A stretch of DNA of 61,463 nucleotides from Lachnospiraceae bacterium (GCA_020860645.1 JAJBTX010000030.1:1-61463); one strand, 5' to 3'; numbered from the stretch's first letter, positions 46,892 to 56,609 are shown. Numbers and translations: made by a program. Notes: generated by a model not told the origin, from the letters alone.

Positions 46892-48715
46892 TTTCTTACT
46901 GAGCATCGCCCGTTTCCGCAGCGTCGGGTCGAGGATCCGTTTGCGGATGCGCAGACTCTTCGGCGTGACCTCGAGGAGCTCGTCCGTGTCGATGAAGTCG
47001 AGGCACTGCTCGAGGCTTAAGACCTTCGGCGGCGTCAGCTTCAGCGCTTCGTCCGCGCTGGAGGAGCGCGTGTTGGTCAGCTTCTTCGTCTTGCAGATAT
47101 TGATTTCGATGTCCTCGGCCTTGCCGGTCTGGCCGACGACCATGCCGGCATAGACCTTGACGCCCGGTCCGATGAACAGTGTGCCGCGGTCCTGGGCGTT
47201 GAAGAGACCGTAGGTGATGGACTCGCCGCTCTCATAGGCGATGAGCGAGCCCTGTCTGCGGTACTGGATGTCGCCCTTGTAGGGCTCGTAGCCGTTGAAG
47301 ATCGTGTTCAGCACGCCGGTGCCTCTGGTATCGGTCATGAACTCGCCGCGGTAGCCGATCAGGCCGCGCGCCGGGATTGAGAACTCAAGGCGGGTCGTGC
47401 CGCTCGCGTTCGTCTGCATGTTCAGCAGCTCGCCTTTCCGCTGCCCGAGCTTCTGGATGACATTTCCGGAGAATTCTTCGTCCACATCGATGTAGGCCAG
47501 CTCCATCGGTTCGAGCTTTTTCCCCTTCTCATCATAGCGGTAGAGGACTTCCGCCTTGCTGACGGAGAATTCATAGCCCTCGCGGCGCATATTTTCAATC
47601 AGGACGGACAGGTGCAGCTCGCCGCGGCCGGACACCTTGAAGCTGTCAGTGCTGTCGGTCTCCTCAACACGCAGGCTCACGTCCGTGTTCAGCTCGCGGA
47701 ACAGGCGGTCGCGCAGATGGCGGGAGGTCACATATTTGCCCTCCGTACCTGCAAGCGGGCTGTCGTTGACATTAAACTGCATGGCGATGGTCGGCTCGGA
47801 AATCTTCTGGAAGGGGATCGCCTGCGGATGCTCGGGGGAGCAGATCGTGTCGCCGATGTGCAGATCCGAGACGCCGGAGATCGCCACGATGGAGCCTACG
47901 GTCGCGGACTGTACGTCTACCTTATTCAGACCGTCGAACTCGTAGAGCTTGCTGATGCGAACCTTGCGCAGCTTGTCCGGATCGTGGTGGTTGACGATCG
48001 CCACCTCCTGGTTCACGCTGACGCTGCCGTTGTCCACTTTGCCGATGCCGATGCGGCCGACATATTCATTGTAGTCGATCGTGCTGATCAGCACCTGAGT
48101 CGGCGCCTCCGGGTCGCCCTCCGGCGCTGGAATATAGTCGAGAATGGTGTCAAAGAGTGGCACCATATTTTCGCCCGGCGTATCCGCGTCGAGGGAAGCG
48201 TAGCCGCCCTTCGCGGAAGCGAAGACAAAGGGACAGTCGAGCTGTTTGTCGGAGGCGTCCAGATCCATCAGAAGTTCCAGCACCTCGTCGATGACCTCCT
48301 TCGGGCGCGCTTCCGGGCGGTCGATCTTGTTGACACAGACGATGACCGGCAGATCGAGGTCGAGCGCCTTCTGCAGCACGAAGCGGGTCTGCGGCATCGG
48401 TCCCTCGAAGGCGTCCACGACGAGAATCACGCCGTTCACCATCTTCAGCACGCGCTCCACCTCGCCTCCGAAATCGGCGTGGCCCGGTGTGTCGACGATG
48501 TTGATTTTTACATCCTTATAAAAGACAGCGGTATTTTTGGAGAGAATCGTGATTCCCCGTTCCCGCTCAATATCGTTCGAGTCCATGACCCGTTCCGCGA
48601 CCTCCTGGTTCGCCCGGAACACGCCGCTCTGCTTGAGCAGCTCGTCGACCAGCGTCGTCTTGCCATGGTCTACATGGGCGATGATCGCAATGTTTCTTAC
48701 ATCTTCACGTTTCAT
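46886..48715 (-). CDS. typA: translational GTPase TypA/BipA
   Basis: The 609-residue GTPase has [19 protein letters not shown] (G1), a [10 protein letters not shown] switch, [14 protein letters not shown] (G3), NKIDRPEA (G4) and SAKGG (G5), then EF-G-like domains III and V and the BipA-specific C-terminal domain with [13 protein letters not shown]. BipA binds ribosomes and supports assembly and stress or cold adaptation. ATG 48715 follows GTGAGG by ten bases; an in-frame TTG at 48724 is less likely. It is transcribed against the trp operon with a six-base tail overlap. Confidence 0.96.
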   Translation of the reverse strand: MKREDVRNIAIIAHVDHGKTTLVDELLKQSGVFRANQEVAERVMDSNDIERERGITILSKNTAVFYKDVKINIVDTPGHADFGGEVERVLKMVNGVILVVDAFEGPMPQTRFVLQKALDLDLPVIVCVNKIDRPEARPKEVIDEVLELLMDLDASDKQLDCPFVFASAKGGYASLDADTPGENMVPLFDTILDYIPAPEGDPEAPTQVLISTIDYNEYVGRIGIGKVDNGSVSVNQEVAIVNHHDPDKLRKVRISKLYEFDGLNKVDVQSATVGSIVAISGVSDLHIGDTICSPEHPQAIPFQKISEPTIAMQFNVNDSPLAGTEGKYVTSRHLRDRLFRELNTDVSLRVEETDSTDSFKVSGRGELHLSVLIENMRREGYEFSVSKAEVLYRYDEKGKKLEPMELAYIDVDEEFSGNVIQKLGQRKGELLNMQTNASGTTRLEFSIPARGLIGYRGEFMTDTRGTGVLNTIFNGYEPYKGDIQYRRQGSLIAYESGESITYGLFNAQDRGTLFIGPGVKVYAGMVVGQTGKAEDIEINICKTKKLTNTRSSSADEALKLTPPKVLSLEQCLDFIDTDELLEVTPKSLRIRKRILDPTLRKRAMLSKKS

Positions 48716-48885
48716 ATTTATCAAACCTCACTTCCACAAACGACTCTACTTTACCATATTTTCAAGGAAAAACAAGCCCCCGTGTATATTTTTTCAAAAA
48801 TTTGGAATATTTGGAAACAGCTTTACATATACTTTACAGACAAAGTACGAAAAGAGACGCTTCGTCAAACAGAAGGGAGAACAAA

Positions 48886-49518
48886 ATGATGTCAGATAAG
48901 ATGATCGAAAACAACCAGGTATCCATTGTAGGGGAGGTCGTGTCGGACTTTTCCTTCAGTCATGAGGTCTTTGGGGAGGGCTTCTACATGCTGAGTGTCT
49001 CGGTGAAACGCCTGAGCGACTCCTGTGATGTGATACCGCTGATGATCTCCGAGAGGCTGATCGATGTGAACGAGGATTACCGCGGCTCCTACATTCGCGC
49101 CGCGGGACAGTTCCGCTCCTACAATCGCCACGAGGAGAAGAAGAACCGGCTGGTGCTGTCGGTGTTCGTCCGTGAGCTGGAGTTCACGGATGAGGAAGTG
49201 GAGAACGCGAAAACCAACCAGATTTTCCTGGACGGCTATATCTGCAAGCCGCCGGTTTACCGTCGGACGCCGCTCGGGCGCGAGATTGCGGATATTCTGC
49301 TGGCGGTGAACCGTCCCTATGGGAAATCGGATTATATTCCCTGCATCTGCTGGGGACGGAACGCCCGTTTTGCCTCCGGTTTTGAAGTGGGCGGCCACAC
49401 GCAGATCTGGGGCCGTATTCAGAGCAGAGAGTACATGAAAAAGATCGACGAGGAGGAGTCTGAGCGCAGGATCGCCTATGAGATTTCCGTGAGCAAGCTG
49501 GAGTATCTCGACGCCTGA
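48886..49518 (+). CDS. SSB-like protein with two OB-type segments
   Basis: The 210-residue protein starts with [36 protein letters not shown], an OB-fold strand pattern as in SSB/PriB. It contains a second similar segment, [33 protein letters not shown]...[14 protein letters not shown]...[11 protein letters not shown], which is closer to a classical SSB core. It lacks the acidic PF tail of housekeeping SSB. Single-strand DNA binding is therefore likely, with a special rather than general role. GGGAG precedes ATG 48886. It stands alone, divergent from typA. Confidence 0.75.
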   Translation: MMSDKMIENNQVSIVGEVVSDFSFSHEVFGEGFYMLSVSVKRLSDSCDVIPLMISERLIDVNEDYRGSYIRAAGQFRSYNRHEEKKNRLVLSVFVRELEFTDEEVENAKTNQIFLDGYICKPPVYRRTPLGREIADILLAVNRPYGKSDYIPCICWGRNARFASGFEVGGHTQIWGRIQSREYMKKIDEEESERRIAYEISVSKLEYLDA

Positions 49519-49529
49519 GCGCGAAATGC

Positions 49530-49558
49530 TTGCTTTTTTTCCCAGTGCGGTGTATGAT
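49530..49558 (+). promoter_or_regulatory. promoter of the CobO-like gene
   Basis: TTGCTT (49530-49535), 17 bases, TATGAT (49553-49558), 46 bases before the coding start. Confidence 0.6.
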
Positions 49559-49603
49559 AAGAAAAATTCTTGTTAGTTTCGTATCCAGAAGTGTGAGGTA
49601 CCC

Positions 49604-50092
49604 ATGATGCAAGGAAAACTGCAGATCTACTGCGGAACCGGGAAAGGAAAGACGACGGCAGCGCTCGGCCAGGCGATCAAGGAGGCGAGCCGCGGGAAAT
49701 CCGTTTTTGTCGTACAGTTTCTGAAAGGCAGGCAGCCGGAGGAGATCGGTTTTATTCAGCGGCTGGAGCCGGAGATCAAGCTGTTCCGCTTCCAGCGCCG
49801 GGAGGTCGCCTATGAGGACTTGAGTCCGCAGGAGCGCGAGGAGGAGAACCCGAATATGAAGAACGGACTCGCCTTCGCCCGCAAGGTTCTGGCGACCGGC
49901 GAGTGCGACGTGCTGATTCTGGATGAGATTCTCGGGTTGATCGAGTATGGGGTTGCTTTACATGAGGATATCCGTGCCCTGCTGGATGTCGCGGACGGGA
50001 CGGAACTGATTTTCACAGGGATTCATCTGTGCCCGGAGGTGATGGACTGGGCGGACAGCGTGTATCAGATCACTACGCTGAAGGAGAGCTGA
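49604..50092 (+). CDS. cob(I)alamin adenosyltransferase, CobO/BtuR-like
   Basis: The 162-residue P-loop protein shows IYCGTGKGKTTAALGQAIKE (ATP site in the CobA/CobO orientation), VVQFLKGRQPEE and DVLILDEILGLIEYG (Walker B), with ELIFTGIHLCPEVMDWADSVYQI at the end. The family adenosylates corrinoids. It is shorter than classical CobO (about 190-200) and stands outside any cobalamin cluster, with its own promoter. A corrinoid or another nucleotide-dependent role both remain open. Translation may start at 49604 or at the next ATG (49607). Confidence 0.8.
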   Translation: MMQGKLQIYCGTGKGKTTAALGQAIKEASRGKSVFVVQFLKGRQPEEIGFIQRLEPEIKLFRFQRREVAYEDLSPQEREEENPNMKNGLAFARKVLATGECDVLILDEILGLIEYGVALHEDIRALLDVADGTELIFTGIHLCPEVMDWADSVYQITTLKES

Positions 50093-50108
50093 GCGCCCAT
50101 CTTTTGGG

Positions 50109-50138
50109 TTGACAACAGGGACGGACAGGTGCTATAGT
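50109..50138 (+). promoter_or_regulatory. promoter of dapAB
   Basis: TTGACA (50109-50114), 18 bases, TATAGT (50133-50138), with TGC before the -10 (extended -10). It leads directly into the lysine riboswitch. Confidence 0.85.
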
Positions 50139-50151
50139 GTAAGCGTTACAG

Positions 50152-50318
50152 AGATAGAGGTCGCGCGAGTCAGGAGTAGGCTGAGGGATGTGTACAGGCA
50201 CAGGAGAAGTCAGCCAAAAGGGGTGAGCGCCGAAAGGCCGGGCAGCCTGTGGGTTCGGTTCTTGGGCATAGGGTGAAGAACTCTATGACTGTCATCGTTT
50301 ACAGATGGAGCGCTATCC
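50152..50318 (+). ncRNA. lysine riboswitch (L box)
   Basis: The outer stem GATAG (50153) / CTATC (to 50317) encloses the hallmark pieces in order: GAGGTCGCG, AGTAGGCTGAGGG, GAAGTCAGCC, AAAAGGGGTGAGCGCCGAAAGG, GGTTCTTGGGCATAG, CTATGACTGTCATCG and ATGGAGCGCTATC. These match the lysine aptamer. Lysine binding should favour the terminator at 50343-50371 and switch off dapA and dapB. The stretch 50093-50446 holds no gene apart from this control region. Confidence 0.95.
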
Positions 50319-50342
50319 GGATGAAAGAACGCAGGATTTCAG

Positions 50343-50371
50343 AGAGGCGCTGTCTATGACGCGCCTCTTTT
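50343..50371 (+). terminator. riboswitch-controlled terminator before dapA
   Basis: AGAGGCGC (50343-50350) and GCGCCTCT (50361-50368) form the stem, followed by TTTTA. It lies 25 bases after the lysine aptamer. Confidence 0.88.
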
Positions 50372-50446
50372 ATATTTGCCGTGAAAGCCACGGATGATGG
50401 TTTTCACATACTTACACCTGGAAATGATAGAAGGAGGAGATTGTAT

Positions 50447-51349
50447 ATGTCAATTTTTACAGGCGCCGGTGTGGCGATTATCACTCCCATGACCGCGACG
50501 GGAGAGGTGAATTATCCGAAGCTTGGAGAGATCCTGGAGTACCAGATTGCGAATGGTACGGACGCCATTATCATCTGCGGGACGACCGGTGAGGCGTCCA
50601 CGCTGAGCCATGAGGAGCATCTCGAGGCGATCCGCTATACGGTGGAGAAGGTGGCGGGGCGGATTCCGGTCATTGCGGGCACCGGCTCCAACTGCACGGA
50701 GACGGCGGTCTATCTGTCCCAGGAGGCGGAGAAGTTCGGCGCGGATGGTCTTCTGCTGGTGAGTCCGTATTACAATAAGGCGACGCAGAAGGGCCTGATC
50801 GCGCACTTTCAGACGGTTGCGGAGTCGGTGGACATCCCGGTTATTCTCTACAATATCCAGGGGCGTACCGGCGTAAATATCGCGCCGGAGACGATCGCTT
50901 ACCTGGCGAAAAATGTGAAAAATATTGTGGCGGTGAAGGAGGCCAGCGGAAATATTTCTCAGGTCGCGAAGATTGCGAAGCTTACGGAAGGGCTGGATTT
51001 CGATATCTATTCCGGGAATGACGACCAGATCGTGCCGCTTCTGTCGCTCGGCGGCAAGGGCGTGATCTCGGTGCTCTCGAATATCGCGCCGCGCGAGACG
51101 CATGATATTGTCGCGAAATATCTGGAGGGCGATGTGAAGGGAAGCCTGGAGTTGCAGCTGAAGGCTCTTCCGCTGATCGACAGCCTGTTCTGCGAGGTAA
51201 ACCCGATCCCGGTGAAGGCCGCCATGAATCTGCTTGGCTGGGAGGTCGGCCCCTTACGTCTGCCGCTGACGGAGATGGAGGAGGCGCATCAGGAGCGTCT
51301 GAAGGCGGATATGGAGGCCTTCGGCATTAAGGCTAAAGGAGAACAGTGA
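50447..51349 (+). CDS. dapA: 4-hydroxy-tetrahydrodipicolinate synthase
   Basis: The 300-residue aldolase-type TIM barrel joins pyruvate and aspartate semialdehyde, the first step dedicated to diaminopimelate and lysine. GTTGEASTL, the tyrosine in VSPYYNKATQKG and the Schiff-base Lys in IVAVKEASGN (about residue 163) are visible. AAGGAGGAG precedes ATG 50447. The gene follows a lysine riboswitch and overlaps dapB by one base. Confidence 0.97.
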   Translation: MSIFTGAGVAIITPMTATGEVNYPKLGEILEYQIANGTDAIIICGTTGEASTLSHEEHLEAIRYTVEKVAGRIPVIAGTGSNCTETAVYLSQEAEKFGADGLLLVSPYYNKATQKGLIAHFQTVAESVDIPVILYNIQGRTGVNIAPETIAYLAKNVKNIVAVKEASGNISQVAKIAKLTEGLDFDIYSGNDDQIVPLLSLGGKGVISVLSNIAPRETHDIVAKYLEGDVKGSLELQLKALPLIDSLFCEVNPIPVKAAMNLLGWEVGPLRLPLTEMEEAHQERLKADMEAFGIKAKGEQ

Positions 51350-52107
51350 TGATAAGAGTAATCATGCATGGCTGCAACGGCTATATGGGGCAGGTGATCA
51401 CCGGCCTTGCCCGGGATGAGGAAGATCTTGAGATTGTCGCGGGTATTGACGTTGTCGATAATCGGGATAACGGATATCCGGTCTACACATGCCCTGCGGA
51501 CTGCCGGGAAGAAGCGGATGTCCTGATCGACTTTTCCAATGCAAAGGCGGCGGACTCGCTGCTCGCCTACTGCGCGGACAGAAATCTTCCGGTTGTGCTC
51601 TGCACGACAGGACTTTCTCCGGAGCAGCTTGAGAAGGTGAAGCAGACGAGCGAGAAGATCGCGGTGCTGCGCTCTGCGAATATGTCGCTCGGCGTCAATA
51701 TTCTGCTGAAGCTTGTGAAGGAAGCGGCGGAGACGCTCGCACAGGCCGGTTTTGATATGGAGATTGTCGAGAAGCATCACAATCGCAAGCTGGACGCGCC
51801 GAGCGGCACGGCTCTCGCGCTGGCGGACGCCGCGGCGGAGGGGGCCTCGAACGGGAAATACAGCTATACCTATGACCGCAGTGCGCTGCATCGGAAGCGC
51901 GATCCGAAGGAGATCGGCATCTCGTCCGTGCGCGGCGGCACGATTGTCGGGGATCACGATGTAATCTTCGCGGGGACGGATGAGGTCATCACGCTCAGTC
52001 ACAGCGCGTATTCCCGCGCCGTCTTCGGAAAAGGCGCTCTTGCTGCCGCGCGTTTCCTGGCCGGAAAGCCCGCAGGGCTCTACGGGATGGAAGACGTGAT
52101 TGCATAA
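51349..52107 (+). CDS. dapB: 4-hydroxy-tetrahydrodipicolinate reductase
   Basis: The 252-residue NAD(P)H enzyme reduces the DapA product. It shows IMHGCNGYMGQVI (dinucleotide loop), TTGLSPEQL, and the substrate and catalytic motif EKHHNRKLDAPSGTAL, with SVRGGTIVGDHDV. ATG 51349 is used because AAAGGAG lies eight bases ahead; a GTG at 51346 would add one residue. It shares its first base with the dapA stop (TGATG), so both are translated together under the lysine riboswitch. Confidence 0.97.
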   Translation: MIRVIMHGCNGYMGQVITGLARDEEDLEIVAGIDVVDNRDNGYPVYTCPADCREEADVLIDFSNAKAADSLLAYCADRNLPVVLCTTGLSPEQLEKVKQTSEKIAVLRSANMSLGVNILLKLVKEAAETLAQAGFDMEIVEKHHNRKLDAPSGTALALADAAAEGASNGKYSYTYDRSALHRKRDPKEIGISSVRGGTIVGDHDVIFAGTDEVITLSHSAYSRAVFGKGALAAARFLAGKPAGLYGMEDVIA

Positions 52108-52196
52108 GAGAAACGAATAATTTTCAAAAAACTGTCCATACTGAGTACCAGCAGGTCAACGACTGTGTAAATCTTTACATGAAAAGGAGAGACATT

Positions 52197-52580
52197 ATGA
52201 AACAGTGGAAGAAGTATCTGGCTGCGGTACTGGTGGTGATGACGGTGTTCGCGCTGACTGCCTGTGGCAGAAATGCGACGACGGACGGCACGGACGACAA
52301 CAATGCGACGACTGCGGATGACGCAGCGGATGACGGCGGAACTTCCGTCGACGACATTCTCTTTGACACGGATGGCGACGGGGTTTACGATCACACGGAT
52401 GTGGATGGCGACGGACTCCTCGAGGAGATCGGAAGAGACGCCGACGATGTGGTGGACGATCTGGTCAATGATGTCACTGGGGCGGGCGACTCGCTTGTGG
52501 ACGGGGCTGACAACGCCATGGACGGCACCGTGGACGGAGCGGGAGACGCTGCGGACGGCGACGGCACGCTGGCAGAGTAG
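52197..52580 (+). CDS. small acidic lipoprotein with calcium-loop-like repeats
   Basis: The 127-residue protein has a lipoprotein signal ending LTAC (Cys23) and then an almost wholly acidic, Asp/Ala/Gly/Thr-rich body. Residues 57-73 read DTDGDGVYD followed by DVDGDG, which matches thrombospondin type-3 or dockerin-like calcium loops. No lysine occurs after residue 6. It is presumably anchored outside the membrane and able to bind divalent cations. AAAGGAGAG precedes ATG 52197. The function is unknown, and the context (dapB before, hisA after) does not suggest one. Confidence 0.75.
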   Translation: MKQWKKYLAAVLVVMTVFALTACGRNATTDGTDDNNATTADDAADDGGTSVDDILFDTDGDGVYDHTDVDGDGLLEEIGRDADDVVDDLVNDVTGAGDSLVDGADNAMDGTVDGAGDAADGDGTLAE

Positions 52581-52669
52581 GAGACAGGACAGGGACAGGG
52601 GCAGCTGCGCAGGCTCATGAAAGGGCGGACGGCTGCCCCTGCTGATATATGGAGAAGGGATACATAGAC

Positions 52670-53446
52670 ATGGAATTTCGACCATGTATTGACATTCATA
52701 ATGGAAAAGTAAAGCAGATTGTGGGCGGCAGCCTGCGGGATCAGGGAGACGAAGCCAGGGAAAACTTCGTCTCGGAGCAGGATGCGGCCTTTTACGCGCG
52801 TTTTTACCGGGACAGCGGCGCGCGCGGCGGACATGTCATTCTGCTGAATCATGAAGGAAGCGAGCATTACGAGGCCACGCGGGAGCAGGCTTTTTCAGCG
52901 CTTCAGGCTTATCCGGGCGGGCTGCAGGTCGGCGGCGGTATCCGCACGGATAATGCGGTAGATTACCTGGAGGCCGGAGCCAGTCATGTGATTGTCACCT
53001 CCTGGGTATTTCGCGACGGGAAGGTTGACTGGGAGCGCCTGCGGGAGCTTGCGCGGGCGGTCGGCAGGGAAAGGCTCGTGCTGGACTTGAGCTGCCGCAG
53101 GAAGGGCGACGCCTACTATATTGTGACGGACCGCTGGCAGCGTTTCACGGATGTGGCACTGTCCACGGCTGTGTTTGACGAGCTGGCCGCGTACTGCGCG
53201 GAGTTCCTGATCCACGCGGCGGATGTGGAGGGGCTCTCCCGCGGTACTGAGCGGCCTCTGGTGCGGATGCTCGGGGACTGGGACGGAATTCCGGTCACCT
53301 ACGCGGGCGGCGTCGGGAGTTTTGAAGATTTAAGAGAGTTGAAAGAGCTGGGACGGGGCCGTCTGAATGTGACAGTCGGCAGCGCGCTCGACCTCTTCGG
53401 CGGGCCGCTGAATTATAAAGAGATTATGAAATTCATTGCACAGTAG
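52670..53446 (+). CDS. hisA: phosphoribosylformimino-5-aminoimidazole carboxamide ribotide isomerase, eukaryotic (HIS6) type
   Basis: The 258-residue TIM barrel performs the HisA isomerisation in histidine synthesis. Its motifs follow the fungal/plant HIS6 form rather than usual bacterial HisA: CIDIHNGKVKQIVGGSL, LQVGGGI, VIVTSWVF, LDLSCRRK, FLIHAADVEGL and GSALDLFGGPL. The first Asp (in CIDIHNG) and the Asp in HAADVEG are the catalytic pair. ATG 52670 follows GAGAAGGG by nine bases; another ATG at 52649 would add seven residues. No other his gene is adjacent. The hpf promoter overlaps its end. Confidence 0.9.
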   Translation: MEFRPCIDIHNGKVKQIVGGSLRDQGDEARENFVSEQDAAFYARFYRDSGARGGHVILLNHEGSEHYEATREQAFSALQAYPGGLQVGGGIRTDNAVDYLEAGASHVIVTSWVFRDGKVDWERLRELARAVGRERLVLDLSCRRKGDAYYIVTDRWQRFTDVALSTAVFDELAAYCAEFLIHAADVEGLSRGTERPLVRMLGDWDGIPVTYAGGVGSFEDLRELKELGRGRLNVTVGSALDLFGGPLNYKEIMKFIAQ

Positions 53447-53464
53447 CCTTTTAAATGGTATACT
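53436..53464 (+). promoter_or_regulatory. promoter of hpf, overlapping the end of hisA
   Basis: TTGCAC (53436-53441), 17 bases, TATACT (53459-53464). The hisA stop falls inside the spacer. Confidence 0.8.
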
Positions 53465-53494
53465 TTCCATATCAAAATGAAAAGGGGTGACGTT

Positions 53495-54019
53495 ATGCGT
53501 TATATTATCAGCGGTAAAAACCTGGATGTCACAGAGAGCCTCCGCGGGGCGGTGATGGAGAAGCTGGGCAAGCTGGAGCGTTATTTTACTCCTGACACAG
53601 AGATTCACGTAACTCTGAGTGTGGAAAAGGAACGTCAGAAAATCGAGGTGACGATTCCGGTCAAGGGAAATATTATCCGTTCGGAGCAGTCCAGCACGGA
53701 TATGTACGTCTCGATCGATCTGGTTGAGGAAGTGATCGAGCGCCAGCTGCGCAAGTATAAGAACAAGCTTGTAGCGCGGCAGCAGGATGGAGGGAATTTC
53801 CAGAAGGAATTTCTGGAAAAGGAAGCGGAGGATCAGGAGATTCAGATCATCCGTTCGAAAAAATTTGATATCAAGCCGATGTATCCGGAAGACGCCTGCA
53901 TCCAGATGGAGCTGCTTGGACACAGCTTCTTTGCGTTTGTGAATGCGGAGACGGATGAGATCAACGTGGTTTATAAGAGAAAGGGCGGCACCTACGGTAT
54001 CATGGAGCCGGACGTATAA
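53495..54019 (+). CDS. hpf: ribosome hibernation promoting factor, long form
   Basis: The 174-residue protein has the ribosome-binding domain at the front (YIISGKNLDVTESLRGAVMEKLGKLERYF) and a C-terminal dimerisation domain (about 115-174, IIRSKKFDIKPMYPEDACIQMELLGHSFFAF). Long HPF joins two ribosomes into inactive 100S dimers during stationary phase or stress. AAAGGGGTGA precedes ATG 53495. It has its own promoter and is followed after 11 bases by secA, the usual Firmicutes order. Confidence 0.96.
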   Translation: MRYIISGKNLDVTESLRGAVMEKLGKLERYFTPDTEIHVTLSVEKERQKIEVTIPVKGNIIRSEQSSTDMYVSIDLVEEVIERQLRKYKNKLVARQQDGGNFQKEFLEKEAEDQEIQIIRSKKFDIKPMYPEDACIQMELLGHSFFAFVNAETDEINVVYKRKGGTYGIMEPDV

Positions 54020-54030
54020 GGGCATAGAAA

Positions 54031-56601
54031 ATGAGTGTTTTCAGTAAATTATTTGGAACGCACAGCGAACGGGAGCTGAAGCTGATTAATCCGACGATCG
54101 ACCGGATCGAACAGCTGCGTCCGCAGATGCAGGAACGAAGTGACGAGGAGCTGCGCGATCTGACGCGCCAGTATCGCCAGCGGCTTGCGGACGGCGAGAC
54201 GCTGGACGATCTGCTGCCGGAGGCTTTCGCGACCGTCCGCGAGGCGGCGAAGCGCGTGCTCGGGATGGAGCATTACCGCGTGCAGCTGATCGGCGGTCTG
54301 ATTCTCCACCAGGGGCGTATCGCCGAGATGAAGACCGGTGAAGGAAAGACGCTGGTGTCCACGCTTCCCGCCTATCTGAATGCGCTGGAGGGCAAGGGCG
54401 TCCACATCGTGACGGTCAACGACTACCTGGCGAATCGTGACGCGAACTGGATGGGAAAGGTGCACGAGTTCCTCGGCCTGACCGTGGGCGTCGTGCTGAA
54501 CTCCTCGACGAAGGAGGAGCGCCGCGCGGCATATAACTGCGACATTACCTATATTACAAATAATGAGCTCGGCTTTGATTACCTGCGCGACAATATGGTG
54601 ATCTATAAGGAGCAGCTCGTACAGCGCGAACTGCATTACGCGATCATAGATGAGATTGACTCGATCCTGATCGACGAGGCGCGCACGCCGCTCATCATTT
54701 CCGGACAGAGCGGCAAGTCGACGAAGCTCTATGAGCTTTGCGACTACGTGGCGCACACGCTGAAGCGCGGCGAGGCCAGCAAGGAATTCTCGAAGATGGA
54801 CGCCATCATGGGCGAGGAGATCGAGGAGACCGGCGACTTCATTGTCAATGAGAAGGACAAGATCGTCCATCTGACCGCGGACGGTATCAAGAAGGTCGAG
54901 CAGTTCTTCAAGATCGAGAACCTCGCCGACGCGGAGAATCTCGAGATCCAGCACAACATGGATCTGGCGCTGCGTGCGAACAATCTGATGTTCCGCGACC
55001 AGGACTACGTGGTGAAGGACGACCAGATTTTCATCGTCGACGAGTTCACCGGACGCATTATGCCGGGCCGCCGCTATTCGGACGGTCTGCATCAGGCGAT
55101 TGAGGCGAAGGAGCATGTGAAGGTGAAGCGCGAGAGCAAGACGCTCGCCACGATCACCTTCCAGAATTTCTTTAATAAATATAAGAAGAAGTGCGGCATG
55201 ACCGGCACGGCGCTGACCGAGGAGCAGGAGTTCCGCGCGATCTACGGCATGGACGTTGTGGAGATCCCCACGAACAAGCCGGTGATCCGCCAGGATCTGC
55301 AGGATGCGGTCTATAAGACGAAGAAGGAGAAGCTCTTCGCGGTCTGCAACGCGATCGAGGAGGCGCACGCGAAGGGACAGCCGATCCTGGTCGGCACGAT
55401 CACGATCGAGGCATCCGAGGAGCTGAGCAAGCTGCTCACGAAGCGCGGTATCCAGCACGAGGTGCTGAACGCGAAGTTCCACGAGCGTGAGGCGGAGATC
55501 GTTGCGCTGGCAGGACAGCACGGCGCGGTGACGATCGCGACGAACATGGCCGGTCGTGGTACCGATATTCAGCTCGACGAGGAGGCGAGAGCCGCCGGGG
55601 GACTGAAGATCATCGGCACCGAGCGCCATGAGGCGCGGCGTATCGACAATCAGCTGCGCGGACGTTCCGGCAGACAGGGAGATCCGGGCGAGTCCCGCTT
55701 CTATATTTCACTCGAGGACGATCTGATGAGACTGTTCGGCTCCGAGCGGCTGATGAGCATGTTCAACGCGCTGGGCGTGCCGGAGAACGAGCAGATCGAG
55801 CACAAGATGCTGAGCGGCGCGATCGAGAAGGCGCAGACGAAGATTGAGAACAACAACTTCGGAATCCGCAAGAATCTGCTCGAGTACGACCAGGTTATGA
55901 ACGAGCAGAGAGAGATTATCTACGGCGAGCGCCGCCGGGTGCTCGACGGCGAGAGCATGCGGGATTCCATCTACAAGATGATTTCCGATGTGGTGGAGCG
56001 TGCGGTAGACGCTCTTATCGGCGAGGATCAGGAGCCCGAGGAGTGGGACCTGTCCGGACTGAACGAGACGCTGCTTCCGATCATTCCCTTCGAGCCGATT
56101 ACGGCGGAGCGCCTGGGCTGTGGAAATAAGGCGGAGCTGAAGCATGCACTGAAGCAGGAAGGGACGAGGCTCTATGAGGCGAAGGAGGCCGAATTCCCGA
56201 ATCCGGAGATGATCCGCGAGTTGGAGCGTGTGTTCCTGCTGAAGGTGATCGACCGCAAGTGGATGAACCACATCGACGATATGGAGCAGCTGCGTCAGGG
56301 TATCGGCCTGCAGGCCTATGGGCAGCGCGACCCGCTCGTGGAGTACAAGATGAGCGGTTACGAGATGTTCGACGAGATGACCTCGGGTATTCAGGAGGAC
56401 ACGGTGCGTTTGCTCATGCATGTGAAGATCGAAGAGAAGGCAGAGCGCGAGGAGGTCGCACAGGTGACCGGCACGAACAAGGACGAGTCCCTCGCGAAGA
56501 AGCCGGTGCAGCGGGCGACCGAGAAGGTCTATCCGAACGATCCCTGCCCCTGCGGCAGCGGAAAGAAATACAAGCAGTGCTGTGGAAGAAAGAGAGCATA
56601 A
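54031..56601 (+). CDS. secA: protein translocase ATPase SecA
   Basis: The 856-residue motor pushes preproteins through SecYEG. Helicase motifs are [10 protein letters not shown] (Walker A, near residue 101), [12 protein letters not shown] (Walker B, near 206), [10 protein letters not shown] and [13 protein letters not shown]. The C-terminal zinc tail [14 protein letters not shown] (about 839-852) binds zinc. No internal defects are visible. It is read after hpf, with a terminator at 56610-56645. As the only secA in the window it is likely the housekeeping copy. Confidence 0.98.
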   Translation: MSVFSKLFGTHSERELKLINPTIDRIEQLRPQMQERSDEELRDLTRQYRQRLADGETLDDLLPEAFATVREAAKRVLGMEHYRVQLIGGLILHQGRIAEMKTGEGKTLVSTLPAYLNALEGKGVHIVTVNDYLANRDANWMGKVHEFLGLTVGVVLNSSTKEERRAAYNCDITYITNNELGFDYLRDNMVIYKEQLVQRELHYAIIDEIDSILIDEARTPLIISGQSGKSTKLYELCDYVAHTLKRGEASKEFSKMDAIMGEEIEETGDFIVNEKDKIVHLTADGIKKVEQFFKIENLADAENLEIQHNMDLALRANNLMFRDQDYVVKDDQIFIVDEFTGRIMPGRRYSDGLHQAIEAKEHVKVKRESKTLATITFQNFFNKYKKKCGMTGTALTEEQEFRAIYGMDVVEIPTNKPVIRQDLQDAVYKTKKEKLFAVCNAIEEAHAKGQPILVGTITIEASEELSKLLTKRGIQHEVLNAKFHEREAEIVALAGQHGAVTIATNMAGRGTDIQLDEEARAAGGLKIIGTERHEARRIDNQLRGRSGRQGDPGESRFYISLEDDLMRLFGSERLMSMFNALGVPENEQIEHKMLSGAIEKAQTKIENNNFGIRKNLLEYDQVMNEQREIIYGERRRVLDGESMRDSIYKMISDVVERAVDALIGEDQEPEEWDLSGLNETLLPIIPFEPITAERLGCGNKAELKHALKQEGTRLYEAKEAEFPNPEMIRELERVFLLKVIDRKWMNHIDDMEQLRQGIGLQAYGQRDPLVEYKMSGYEMFDEMTSGIQEDTVRLLMHVKIEEKAEREEVAQVTGTNKDESLAKKPVQRATEKVYPNDPCPCGSGKKYKQCCGRKRA

Positions 56602-56609
56602 AGATACAA

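Noticed and set aside
47612..48889. Plus-strand open frame of 425 codons across typA
   Set aside because: It is the mirror of typA (minus strand), which has all the GTPase motifs; the plus frame has none.
50152..50318. Cobalamin riboswitch because of the CobO-like gene just upstream
   Set aside because: The motifs and outer stem match the lysine aptamer, and the gene downstream is dapA; no B12-box sequence was seen.
52596..52641. CAGGGGCAGC/GCTGCCCCTG inverted repeat as a terminator after the small lipoprotein gene
   Set aside because: The ten-base arms pair perfectly, but no T-run follows and the loop is long, so termination is not supported; it is left as an unassigned inverted repeat.
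54049..55629. Minus-strand open frame of 526 codons opposite secA
   Set aside because: Same reason: mirror frame of a conserved gene, with Leu/Arg/His-rich composition and no family match.
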